In this document: piece by piece, positions 22,148-32,076 of the stretch
Layout: every line of letters begins with the position of its first letter
Numbering within the stretch: position 1 is the first letter of the stretch
Source of the DNA: Thermothelomyces thermophilus ATCC 42464
Taxonomy: Eukaryota > Ascomycota > Sordariomycetes > Sordariales > Chaetomiaceae
Reading direction: 5' to 3'
DNA: 64,000 nt
Assembly (NCBI RefSeq): GCF_000226095.1
Contig: NC_016475.1
Location: forward strand, 1,736,001 to 1,800,000
The notes under the pieces: model-generated
Told to the model about the DNA's origin: nothing
Databases searched by the model: none
What the model saw: only the letters and a program-made list of their open reading frames with translations
Position numbers and translations under genes: made by a program

Positions 22148-22948
22148 GGTTGCAGCTTTGTTATATGTGCCAAGATCGAGCAAGGTGATCGGCTACAGCC
22201 AGAGAACCTCGGCTGGGGCACAGCAGGGTCGTGATGTGCGAAGACGGAGTCGCGAGCGAGCAGAGAGGCGGGAAAATTAATGTGTCGTCGACGGAGCGCA
22301 GTAAATCGCGTAACAGCAAGAAAGAATAAATAAATGATCCCTTTTGTTGAACGCCTGTCGCCGGTTGAAATTTTACAAGGAGGGCATGGGTATGGTATCC
22401 TCCACAACGCTTGCTTGATGGTAGAATTGGACGAGGGGAAGCGGTTTGCAGATTGCAGAGAGGGAATGGAGGCAATGCAGAGCCTTCCAGCAAAAGGTTC
22501 CAAAAAAGGCGCTAGTAAGCTTTTGGCTTAGCGTATCTTGCTGCACGTGTCGCGCCGGTTGTGGTTGGGCGAAGAAGCGACGCGAGAAAGGGAGCCCTCG
22601 ACGAAAACCACCAGCTGAACGGCCGTACGGAGTTATTCGTACTTGATGCGGAGATGCTGCAAAGAAGTAGTCGGAAAAACTTGGTCACCGAGCAGGGGAT
22701 GTAAAGGCCCCTCTAAGAAAAACGTCGCTGACAGAATGGGGAAAGAGCAGACCTTGTTGAAGAAGCATATTCGCTTAACGTACTTCGAATCATACCCTCA
22801 CGTGATCTTGCACATGACTCGCTAATGGGCCTTGCATGGACCGAGCTCGAGCTCGACGTCAAGCCGAAATCGAGTCGTAAAGCACACCTCCGATCGAGGC
22901 ACAACGGCTGATTACTCGATCAATTGGCGCCGCCTCCCGACCCTGACC
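22148..22948. promoter_or_regulatory. Divergent promoter of NOT4 and the complex I 30 kDa subunit
   Basis: An 801-base spacer separates two outward-facing starts. TCACGTGA, a Cbf1/USF-type palindrome, lies at 22798-22805, about 145 bases before the complex I gene. A GTACGGAGT motif lies at 22624. No gene is seen inside. Confidence 0.5.
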
Positions 22949-23888
22949 ATGGCCAGCAAGCTCTGCAGAAATAGGGCCCTGGCCTCAGCCCTGCGGCCGG
23001 CGAACCCGTCGGTCGCAGCCCGCAATGACGCCGTCGCCGTCGTGAGGTGTTTCGCGACAACCGCCCGCGCAAACGTTGCCGTCCCCAAGGATGCCCAGAA
23101 CCCGCGCACCGCGCCCCGCAATCAGGTCGGCGCCCTCAAGGTGCCCATCGTCAACCCGGCCGACAAGTACCAGTCCAAGGCCGACGACCTGCACAAGTAT
23201 GGCTCGTGGCTCATGGGCTGTCTCCCCAAGTACATCCAGCAGTTCTCGGTCTGGAAGGACGAATTGACCATCTACATCTGCCCCTCCGGCGTCATCCCCG
23301 TCTTCTCCTTCCTCAAATGTGAGTCGGCTTCTTGACAGGCAGGGTGTGGTTGGGCCGGTAATCTCTGATCGCTGCGATGTAGACAACACTGCCGCCGAGT
23401 TCACCCAGCTCAGCACCATCACTGCCGTCGACTTCCCCACCCGCGACCAGCGGTTCGAGATCGTCTACAACCTCCTCAGCACCCGACACAACTCCCGAAT
23501 CCGCGTCAAGACCTATGCCGACGAGACTACGCCGGTGCCCAGCCTCACCCCCATCTACGATGGCGCCAATTGGTACGAGCGGGAGACGTACGACATGTTT
23601 GGCGTCTTCTTCGTCGGCCATCCCGACCTGCGCCGCATCATGACCGACTACGGTTTCGAAGGCCACCCGCTGCGAAAGGACTTCCCCCTTACCGGCTACA
23701 CCGAGATCCGGTACGACGAGGAGAAGAAGCGGATTGTCACGGAACCGCTCGAGCTCACCCAGGCGTTCCGCAACTTTGAGGGAGGGTCCAGCGCCTGGGA
23801 GCAGGTCGGCGCTGGTGTCGATCGGACACCCGAGACCTTCAAGCTGCCTACGCCGAAACCGGAGGAGAAGACGGAAGAGAAGAAATAA
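22949..23888 (+). CDS. nuo-31: NADH:ubiquinone oxidoreductase 30 kDa subunit (NDUFS3/NuoC family)
   Basis: Two exons, 22949-23318 and 23383-23888 (64-nt intron, donor GTGAGT, acceptor GTAG), encode 291 residues. The join reads FSFLKYNTAAEF. The N-terminus ([16 protein letters not shown] ... RCFATTARA) is rich in Arg, Ala and Ser with almost no acids, as expected of a matrix presequence. The core holds the family signature [20 protein letters not shown] followed by [20 protein letters not shown], and the acidic/Lys-rich C-terminal tail is usual for fungi. The subunit sits in the peripheral arm of complex I, between the iron-sulfur subunits and the quinone site. The ATG is in a strong context (gaccATGG). 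It is transcribed away from NOT4. Confidence 0.95.
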
Positions 23889-24296
23889 ACCCGTTTGTGG
23901 TGCTGTACATATCCTGTCAAAGAAGAATTGTTCAAAATCGACGGTGCCGGAAAGTGAGAAGTGTGTGGCCTTTTTATGTCGTCCGATAGGTGATGCTGGG
24001 CCGTGCAGCCCAGAAGAATCCGAATCTGAATACTTCCTGGTCATCATCCTTCAAAAAGAGCTCTAAGATCTGAGAACTGTCTAGCTGTCCTTTGGGCCCG
24101 TCATTCCACCCCGTTCCCTTACACTACACTAGAAAGCTCTGGGAGCGTTGTTTGTTGGACCCTTCCCTCTCAATTGCTCTTTTCTGCCTCCCAACTCCAC
24201 ATACGGGAGAACACATCCAACCCTCCGCCGTGCAGCATTCTTATCAAACCGAAACCTAGCCCACAAACCTTAACAAGCTCTTCAGTTTTCCGCCTA
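23889..24296. other. Intergenic, no gene seen
   Basis: 3' flank of the complex I gene and 5' flank of the class II tRNA. Nothing else recognised. Confidence 0.6.
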
Positions 24297-24418
24297 GGCG
24301 AGGCGGCCGAGCGGTCCAAGGCGCCACGTTAGGGAGTTAGCGAATCCTTGATCCGCAGCCCTCCCAGAGAGTCTCCGTGTTCTCGAAAGGGGCGTGAGTT
24401 CGAATCTCACCCTTGTTA
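24297..24418 (+). tRNA. Class II tRNA, probably tRNA-Leu, with an intron
   Basis: The body is that of a Leu-type tRNA: GGCCGAGCGGTCCAAGGC for the D-arm, a long variable arm (TTCTCGAAAGGGGC), and T-arm GTGAG-TTCGAAT-CTCAC. The acceptor stem GGCGAGG (24297-24303) pairs with CCTTGTT (24411-24417) through three G-T wobbles. An intron of roughly 35-40 nt interrupts the anticodon loop. The anticodon is ambiguous: the best stem (CCACG with CGTG) puts AGG at 34-36, which is a proline anticodon. A one-base shift gives TAG, as expected for Leu. It may be a functional tRNA-Leu(UAG) or a decaying copy. Confidence 0.65.
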
Positions 24419-25282
24419 TGCAGCAAGCTTGTGCTCAGGTGCGCAAGCGGCGGGATTACTGTTTGCTGCTTCTTACTTTTCTTAGTTTTTGTTGTACCTT
24501 TTTCTTGCCACCCAACAGCCGTGTTTACCAACCAATACTTCATTACATACAACCTTTGTCATATGAGAGACTTGGGCAGGCACTCTGTATAAGCTGTACT
24601 GACCGTGAACAAGTTTGCTAGGCTCAAGCAGAGAGTGCCTATGTATAAGTCTGTCTTACTGTGAGAGCCTTCCGAGGCACATTGTGCTATGCTTCAGAGC
24701 TCGCGAGTAGAAAAAGGGGGATCTTGTGCATACTTTGCATACATACTAGTACATACGCAAAGCTCATTGGCCCCCTTGTTCAGCCTCGGCCGTTGAGGTC
24801 CCTCCAAGCCTCCCCGGACCATGTAGTCGGTACGAGACACAAAACATCAACAGCCGATAATTACCATTACGCAGGGCCAGATTTGACTTCCCCGGGCAGA
24901 GGGTTGACATACGATAGGGAACCGTATCGTCCCAATGGCCGGAGTCGTTGCAAATTCTCTTGAAAGGTCCTCAGCTACCCTCCCTTGAACCCTAGACACT
25001 TGACGGCTCTGGCATCTGCAGGCAGCAAGTCGAGAGTCCTGTTCGCAATGAGGCGCAGGCACCCGCTCTCTTGTTTATGAACGTTTCTTTGATTCTGAAA
25101 GATGAAGGGGCAACCATCCAACACCCCCTAAAAATGCAATCGCTACTCTCTTCGTAAGACCGCCGCTCGACCGCGTTGGGGCAAGTGCCACAAGCAGAGT
25201 ATATACAGGACAACATATGTACAAAAAACAACACGACATCTTCATCCACCAAGCCGCTGTTCACAGCCTATCGCTCCCCCTT
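24419..25282. other. Intergenic, no gene seen
   Basis: 3' flank of the dioxygenase gene and of the tRNA. No open frame with recognisable content, no repeats of note. Confidence 0.55.
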
Positions 25283-26247
25283 CTAGAGGCGGCCCTTGTA
25301 GCCCTTGGGGGCCAAGTTGACGTTGTATTCGAGCTCGAGCGTCGCCTTCTCGTCACCTTCAAGGGGCTTGAACGTGACGACGAGGTCATCCTTGACCGCG
25401 AAGACGGTGTCGCTCTTGACCCACGGGTCGTCGCTGGGGTAGAGCTGGGTGGTGCATCCCTGGTACTCTGGGTGGGTGACCATGATGTGGATATGAGCGG
25501 GGCGCATGGGGTGGCGGTCCATCAAGGTGAGCAGCTGCCACGAAGGCCCGTCGCGCGGGAGCGAGTAGGCGGTCGGGTGGAGGCAGTAGAACCAGTACTT
25601 GCCCTCGTCATTGGCACGGAACTTGCCACGCAGGTTGTTGGGCGTCTGGTTCTCCGGGTCCTGGAAGTCGTACTTGCCGTTGGCCGAGGCCTGCCAGATG
25701 TCGAAGACGGCATTGGGGATGGGCTTGCCCGTCACGATGTCGCGGATCACGCCGTGCATCTTGACCACACGGCCACCGGGCGGCACGCCGTCCTGAAAGA
25801 TGACGCCGCCTAGCTCACGGAAAGGGGCGTTAGGCGACCAGAATGGGCCCAGGATCGAGGACGAGGTGGGGTCCAAGCCGGTGTCCGAGACGATCTTGTG
25901 GGCGATCTCATCAACGAGTCTGCGGTGGCTGTCAGAACAGTGGGTCTTATTTATGTTCAAATGATGGCAAAAACTTACGACTCGAGACCGAGAATATCGC
26001 AGATGCGGTGCGTCTCGTTGCGGGTCTTGTTGCTGTTGACGTAGATTTCGCCCAGGGAGTTGATGAACTTGACGCCCTCCATCCACTCGTCGATGGTAAG
26101 CTCAACCTCACGAGCAAAGTCGTGGATGTGGCGGATCAGGGCACCAAGCACCACGCGGGCGCGAGGGCTGGTGTTGGGGCCCATACCCTCAATCACCTGT
26201 TTGGTGAAGTTGGGGTCGAACCGGTGGGAGGGCTTATCAGAGGCCAT
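25283..26247 (-). CDS. Intradiol ring-cleavage dioxygenase (protocatechuate/hydroxyquinol type)
   Basis: Two exons, 26247-25979 and 25919-25283, separated by a 59-nt intron (donor GTAAGT, acceptor CGCAG), encode 301 residues; the join reads [13 protein letters not shown]. The N-terminal third is the all-helical dimerisation domain of catechol dioxygenases. The catalytic beta domain begins near [12 protein letters not shown]. Fe(III) ligands can be assigned as Y173, Y208, H232 and H234, with spacings of 35, 24 and 2 residues as in the family. [11 protein letters not shown] resembles hydroxyquinol and fungal protocatechuate enzymes more than classic catechol 1,2-dioxygenase. It opens an aromatic diol between the hydroxyls. 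There is no signal peptide, so it is cytosolic. Its divergent neighbour is carboxymuconate cyclase, which uses the product of protocatechuate 3,4-cleavage. On that context a PrcA-like protocatechuate dioxygenase is the best guess; hydroxyquinol dioxygenase is the alternative. Confidence 0.88.
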
Positions 26248-27595
26248 TGTGAAGCCTGGGGTAAAAATTTGTATCAGGATAGAATTGGGGCGTGTGGTGT
26301 ACAGGAGAAGGGAGCTATGTCGTGGAAGGGCGAGCCTTGGAGGACGATACCGGGAGCCTTAAGAAGAGGAAATGGCAGAAAGCACAAGGCCAGAGATACG
26401 CAAGGTGATGGATGGGAACAGGAAGCGGAAAAGGGAAGCAAGGAAGCCAGGAGTTCTGTCTGATTTATATAGAGATGAGGGTGGTCATCTCATCTCGCCC
26501 TACGCTCCAGTGAAGACATCGCGGCCGGTTGTGAATCCCGCCAACGTGATAGGCGCAGAGCTCCCCTGTGGCATCATTTTCCCCGCTGAAATCAATCGGG
26601 GTGCTGTCACGGCAGCTTGCCCGTTCCCAGGTCACCATCACGGGAGTGGGGTTGGGGGTGGGAGGCAAGTCGGGACAAATTTAGCCCTGCGAGGGGCTCC
26701 ATCAAGGGGTTCCGGGCGGGGCAGGGGATCCATGGGTGAAGCGCGCTCCTCAGCCGAGACATCAGGTCGCTGGGAATGCTGCGCTGGACCCTTCGTAACC
26801 CCCGGTGAAGAGCGTCGGTCCGTCGTTCGGTTAAGTCCTGTCCTCTCCCAATGTTGGATCGGAAGTGGTCCGGTACGGGTTCAAATGGCTCTACCGAAGA
26901 TCCGATGCGTCGTTTCCCGCGCGGTGGCCTTCTTCCATTCTGTATGACGATGTGAACGTCCAGTGGACGGCCTCCAGGAGTTCGCCCTCGCCATACTCTA
27001 GCACATGACCGTGTACTGGATATACATCCATACAGGACTTGGTAGGTGAGAGGTAGCGGGGATGAGCCTTTACCCTAACGCTCTGGCCGGCAAAGGGCGG
27101 GTGCGCGTGGGATGGCGCGAGATGGGCGCGCGGGACTTCGTGGGAGGAATGTGGAACAAGGTTCTGCGGTTGTGCCGGGGTCCGCCCACTGTCGCGTGGC
27201 GGGGGAGCAGCAGCGCGGGCGCCAGAATAACCCGCCAACGGGAATTCTGGGCGATCACCCATCTACCGCCACTGCTGCCGACCCCACCGTCGCAATTCCG
27301 AGAGCCAGGCCGCGCCGGGGGAAAAAGATTCACACAGCTCGCTCATGGAGCATGGTGTCAGGTGCCAAGAAAGTAGCAAACGAAAGGGAAAGGGACAGGG
27401 AAAATGCTACAGATTGAGGGATAGCTATTGGGAAGCAATGGCGATTTCCCGTTCAACTCTAATTCTGTATCGTACGATTTGCGCTGCTTCTTCACGATTG
27501 CTCCTTCCTCAAGGCTCTGTTTCTGCATTTCGAGCAACTGTTCCGCAACTCCCCCAGCAGCTTTCGGCACTGGCAGCCGGACGCCACAGCGAGCC
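26248..27595. promoter_or_regulatory. Shared divergent promoter of dioxygenase and cyclase genes
   Basis: A 1348-base spacer lies between the outward-facing start codons of the dioxygenase and the muconate cyclase. Several frames are open for about 100-190 codons on both strands, but none shows a domain. The arrangement allows co-regulation by an aromatic inducer; no specific operator was recognised. Confidence 0.5.
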
Positions 27596-28824
27596 ATGCC
27601 CCTCCACCATTTGATGATTGGCACCTGGACCCCGCCAGGGGCCATCTTCACTGTGCAGTTTGACGACGAGAACCTGACGCTGAAGCTGGTCAAGCGCACA
27701 GAGATCCCGTACGATGAGCCGATATCATGGATGACTTTCGACGTACGACCCCGATTGACCGCGCAGTGGACGCGGCAGTTGCTAATCATAATGGACACAG
27801 CATGCCAGGAAGAACCTCTACGGCGCGGCCATGAAGAAATGGTCAAGCTTTGCCGTCCGGAGCCCGACTGAAATAGTTCACGAGGCGTCACATCCCATGG
27901 GCGGTGACCGTGTGTTCCCTATCTCGTGATCTAATTATTGTAGCCGAACCGATCCACTGACCGTCCCATCCTTCATTAGCCAAGGCAAACGACGCCAACA
28001 CCAACACGCGTGCGATCTTTCTGCTCGCGGCACAGAAGCCGCCGTATGCCGTCTACGCCAACCCTTTCTACAACCATGCTGGTTACGGCAACGTCTTCTC
28101 CGTCTCGGAGACGGGCAAACTCGAGACCAACATTCAGAACTACCCATACCAACCCAATACGGGCATTCACGGCATGGTGTTCGACCCGACCGAGACGTAC
28201 CTTTACTCGGCCGACCTGACGGCCAACAAGCTGTGGACGCACCGCAAGCTGCCCTCGGGTGAGGTCGAGCTGATCGGAAGCATCGACGCTCCCGACCCCG
28301 GCGACCACCCTCGCTGGGTGGCTATGCACCCGTCCGGCAACTATCTGTACGCCCTGATGGAGGCCGGCAACCGCATCTGCGAGTACGTGATCGATCCGGC
28401 CACCCACATGCCCGTCTACACCCACCACAGCTACCCCGTGATCCCGCCCGGCATCCCGGCCCGGGACAGGGAGACGGGCAAGGGCCTGTACCGCGCCGAT
28501 GTGGTGGCCCTGACGTCGAGCGGCCGGTACATGTTTGCCTCGTCGCGCGCGAACAAGTTCGAGCTGCAGGGCTACGTCGCCGCCTTTAAGCTACGCGACT
28601 GCGGCAGCATCGAGCGCCAGATCCTGCTCAATCCCACCCCGACCAGCGGCGGGCACAGCAACGCCGTCTCGCCCTGCCCGTGGAGCGACGACTGGATGGC
28701 CATCACCGACGACCAGGAGGGCTGGCTGGAGATGTACCGCTGGAAGGACGAGTTCCTGCACCGCGTGGCGCGCGTGCGCATCCCCGAGCCCGGGTTCGGC
28801 ATGAACGCGATCTGGTATGACTAA
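27596..28824 (+). CDS. Carboxy-cis,cis-muconate cyclase (3-carboxymuconate lactonizing enzyme)
   Basis: Three exons, 27596-27742, 27801-27909 and 27980-28824, encode 366 residues. The second donor was chosen as GTGTGT at 27910 rather than GTGACC at 27903 because only the former restores HPMGGDPKANDANTNTRA, matching Neurospora. The protein is a seven-bladed beta-propeller of the fungal CMLE (lactonase) family, unrelated to the bacterial enzyme. It converts 3-carboxy-cis,cis-muconate to 3-carboxymuconolactone in the beta-ketoadipate pathway. From MPLHHLMIGTWTPPGA to EPGFGMNAIWYD it matches the N. crassa enzyme along its whole length as I remember it, including ANPF, DHPRWVAMHP and GGHSNAVSPCPW. 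It is divergently transcribed from an intradiol dioxygenase that would supply its substrate. Confidence 0.96.
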
Positions 28825-29175
28825 GGGAGCTGCGACTCGGTGTGAGACCATTTCTTGGTTATCTGCTAGCGCGCTGGATACCGATTAGTGAAGAGAAGGA
28901 AAAATAGACGACAATGAGTAGCGTAAACTTTCCTTAGAGACCCACTGTAAAGTAACCCTGGAGTTCTCAGCCCTCAACACTCCTCCTCAGCTCACACCTG
29001 CGGAACTCGATCTACTCATCGTTCCACATCACGACTGAGCGTGTTTTCTGAAATATGACATCATGGGTACCATTTCCAATGAAAGCAGACAAAACATTGT
29101 ATGCTGGTTAAGGATGCCGCCCAGCGCTGTTGGGCAACCCCTCATGGACCCCAAATTTGGACCAAATTAAAATAA
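28825..29175. other. Intergenic, no gene seen
   Basis: 3' flank of the cyclase gene leading to tRNA-His; nothing recognised. Confidence 0.6.
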
Positions 29176-29262
29176 GGGATAATAGTATAGTGGTTAGTAC
29201 TTCTCGTTGTGGTTTTAGACACAGCGACCGAGAGGACCCAGGTTCGATTCCTGGTTATCCCA
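29176..29262 (+). tRNA. tRNA-His (GTG) with a 15-nt intron
   Basis: Acceptor GGGATAA (29176-29182) pairs with TTATCCC (29255-29261), with discriminator A. The D-arm is TAGTATAGTGGTTAGTA, identical in style to other fungal tRNA-His. Anticodon stem TCTCG/CGAGA encloses T-T-GTG-G with GTG at 29209-29211, followed by an intron of about 15 nt (29213-29227). The B-box is GGTTCGATTCC. Confidence 0.92.
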
Positions 29263-30595
29263 CACTTTTTGCTCCTTAGTTGTCAGATTCTCCTCCCTTG
29301 TTTTAGAGACATTCTGACACATAACCTGGAACGTGGACATGTATAGTCGCGGGATAGGGAACTTGATCGTGTCTTGTATACTACTAAACTAAAGGAACAT
29401 ATTAGATACTTTAACTGAGTCATTCCTGATCAATGTGGAAGGATTAGCGTACAATTCTATTGACGTGATCATGGACCGCGATGGAGTGCTGAGGGGAACG
29501 GAGTGCTTTTGATATGTTAAGGTTCACAACGAGGACTTGTTCCAAATTCATTTTCCCTTCTAATCTTGAGGGGTCCCAAGATCACTTTGTCTTATCAGGG
29601 GAAACAACCCAAGGGACGGACGCCGTATCAAGGCAAACTGTGAAGCTGCTACGAACTGAATGAAAATATCATGTGCTGTGCTGTGCTCAGCCAAAATCAC
29701 AGGCATGAAAGTTAAGTCTCTAGTGAATTCTTCTTGTTCTCAGAGAGACGGATCTGCAACTACTTATTCGGAAACTTGCATGTTTCGGTGGAAGATCGAG
29801 AACGCTTACACAGTTCGCTCCTGTTCGAGGGTGAAATGAGGACTAGGCATCCAATGAGAATCTTGATATCGCTGGTCTCGAACGAGCTTCTCTAACTATC
29901 ATATCGTTAAATATCTGTGTCAGACTTATACGTAATTATATCGTCTGGGTCGACGTATCTTGCTTCCTTTGGTGTCTTGACTCCCGATGTAGATCACCCT
30001 ACATTGCTCTTGACGCGTTCTACACATACGGTTAGCTACTTGCCTTCTCTAAACATTGTTTTACATAGTGAGTTCCAATGAAGGACCGCGCAGCCAAAGT
30101 AGAGAGAAGACGTAAAATGACCCGTGCCTAACTAGACGAGAGGACAGGGGAAAAGAGCATGAAAAGGAACTTCCTGGGCCGCTAAATGAATGCCAAATGT
30201 CTATAGTTCTGAATCTTCAAGTTCGATAAGCTCCACTATGCCGATTTGGGTATCGCTGTTGGCACCTGCCAGTCGGTACTCTGTAACCCGTAAGGTATCC
30301 GTAGTTACATGCAACGTAATTACTATGTACCACAGTACTGATTCCCATCCATGCTACAGTAGTACCGCCGTGCGGCTCGAGGATACAACGAAAGAAGTGA
30401 GAACGTCAAGAAAGCAGGGCACCAGAAGAATTACTGTGTGATCAAAGTCACGCACTGGTATCTATTTCTATATATGCCAAGTTTCACCACCCGCATCTGT
30501 TGCTGTGAGCGGTGCGGAGAAAGCCACACACGAGGGCAGAAACAGAAAGCGGGCCAAAAACGTCACTTAATCTCTCACATTGCCAAAAAGGATTG
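29263..30595. other. AT-richer intergenic stretch, no gene seen
   Basis: A 1.3 kb spacer of clearly lower GC than the flanking genes. There is no coding frame with recognisable content, no terminal repeats and no tRNA. The last 150 bases form the promoter and leader of the HAL2-like gene. Confidence 0.55.
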
Positions 30596-31930
30596 ATGAG
30601 CATCCCCAAGAAGAAACCATCAACTGCCGCCTCTTCGAGCCGACGCAAGTCTAAACTGACCCTCCATCCCATCTCGATTTTTTCCTTGACCATTCTCGTC
30701 CTGGCGGTCTTCACAAACATCACCAGCACCTCCATCCCCCGGCGCCTGGGTCTCATTCTAAACCACCTCAACCACAACTTCCCTCGCCCCTCTTCAACGG
30801 TCCACCCCGCCATCACCACCGCCATCACCACCGCCAACCCCACTACCACCACCAACACCAGAATGGCTTCCCCTTACGCGCGTGAGCTCGAGATCGCCCA
30901 GCTGGCCGTGCAGCGCGCCGCGATCCTCACCAAGCGCGTCTTCCACGAGAAGGCCAAGGGGACCGTCTCCAAGGACGACGCCTCGCCCGTCACGATTGGC
31001 GACTTTGGCGCGCAGGCGCTCATCATCGCCGCGCTGCGTGCCAACTTCCCCGGCGACGCCATTGTGGCCGAGGAGGAGGCCGCGCAGCTGCGCAGCGACG
31101 ACAAGCTGCGCGAGCCGATCTGGGGGCTCGTCCGGGACACCAAGCTGGAGGACGACGCGGCCGAGCGGCTGCTGGGCGGCGGGGTGAAGGATGTGGACGA
31201 CCTGCTCGAGGTCCTCGACCTCGGGCGGAGCCCGGGCGGCAGGAAGGGGCGGGTGTGGACGATCGACCCGATCGACGGGACCAAGGGGTTCCTGAGGGGC
31301 GGGCAGTACGCGCTGGCGCTGGCGCTGCTGGAGGACGGGGACGTCAAGGTGGGCGTGCTGGGGTGCCCCAACCTGCCGGTCGACGACGAGGCGCCGTTGG
31401 CGGCGGATATCGGGGCCAACCAGACGGACGCGGAGGGGAGGGGCGTCATCTTCTCGGCCGTGGTGGGCCAGGGTGCGACGAGCCGGCCGCTGGGGACCGG
31501 CGGGCTCGCGCAGGGGAAGCGGATCAAGATGAAGGAGGTCACCGACATGGCGAGCGCCAGCTTCTGCGAGAGCGTCGAGTCCTGCCACTCGAACCAGTCC
31601 GAGGCTGCGCAGATCGCCCAGAGGCTGGGCATCACCAAGCCCAGCGTCAGGATGGACTCGCAGGCCAAGTACGGCTCGATCGCCCGCGGCGCTGGCGACA
31701 TCTACCTACGCCTGCCGACCTCCAAGACGTACCAAGAGAAGATCTGGGATCATGCGGCCGGGGACCTGATCGTTCGGGAAGCGGGTGGCCAGGTGACCGA
31801 CACCAAGGGGCAGCGTCTCGACTTTGGCGTCGGCAGGACGCTGGCGACCAACAGCGGCGTGATCGCCGCTCCCGCCGCAGTCCACGGACGCGTTCTCGAG
31901 GTCGTACAGGAAGTGCTCGGGCTGAAATGA
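30596..31930 (+). CDS. met22: 3'(2'),5'-bisphosphate nucleotidase (HAL2/MET22)
   Basis: An intronless Mg2+-dependent, lithium-sensitive phosphatase of the inositol monophosphatase fold. It clears PAP (3'-phosphoadenosine 5'-phosphate) left after PAPS reduction in sulfate assimilation. From the downstream ATG at 30863 (MASPYARELEIAQL) the protein is 355 residues, the usual length. It has AEEEAA for the first metal ligands, WTIDPIDGTKGFLRG with D135 and D138, and IWDHAAGDLIVREAGG near the C-terminus. The frame opens earlier, at an ATG at 30596. That start adds 89 residues: a basic start, a hydrophobic segment (ISIFSLTILVLAVFTNI) and a Thr-rich spacer. The upstream ATG context is poor (ttgATGA), while the downstream one is strong (agaATGG), so two products are possible. 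Start coordinates here include the extension. Confidence 0.92.
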   Translation: MSIPKKKPSTAASSSRRKSKLTLHPISIFSLTILVLAVFTNITSTSIPRRLGLILNHLNHNFPRPSSTVHPAITTAITTANPTTTTNTRMASPYARELEIAQLAVQRAAILTKRVFHEKAKGTVSKDDASPVTIGDFGAQALIIAALRANFPGDAIVAEEEAAQLRSDDKLREPIWGLVRDTKLEDDAAERLLGGGVKDVDDLLEVLDLGRSPGGRKGRVWTIDPIDGTKGFLRGGQYALALALLEDGDVKVGVLGCPNLPVDDEAPLAADIGANQTDAEGRGVIFSAVVGQGATSRPLGTGGLAQGKRIKMKEVTDMASASFCESVESCHSNQSEAAQIAQRLGITKPSVRMDSQAKYGSIARGAGDIYLRLPTSKTYQEKIWDHAAGDLIVREAGGQVTDTKGQRLDFGVGRTLATNSGVIAAPAAVHGRVLEVVQEVLGLK

Positions 31931-32076
31931 AGCCAAATCTTTCTTGTCCATCTGAACGCCCCAATAATGTACATATCTATGGCACAGACACAAGATACAG
32001 CGCCACCCAAAAAAAATATCCCGGCGGCGGAGAATATAGCTAGACATACACAACATACTGACCACCAATGCCTCGT

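Noticed and set aside
26372-27376. Open frames of 100-190 codons in the dioxygenase/cyclase promoter
   Set aside because: No domain, mutual overlap on both strands, and located in an obvious divergent promoter.
27743-27909. Alternative splice donor GTGACC at 27903 in the muconate cyclase gene
   Set aside because: It closes in frame but drops two residues conserved in the Neurospora enzyme; the GTGTGT donor at 27910 restores them.
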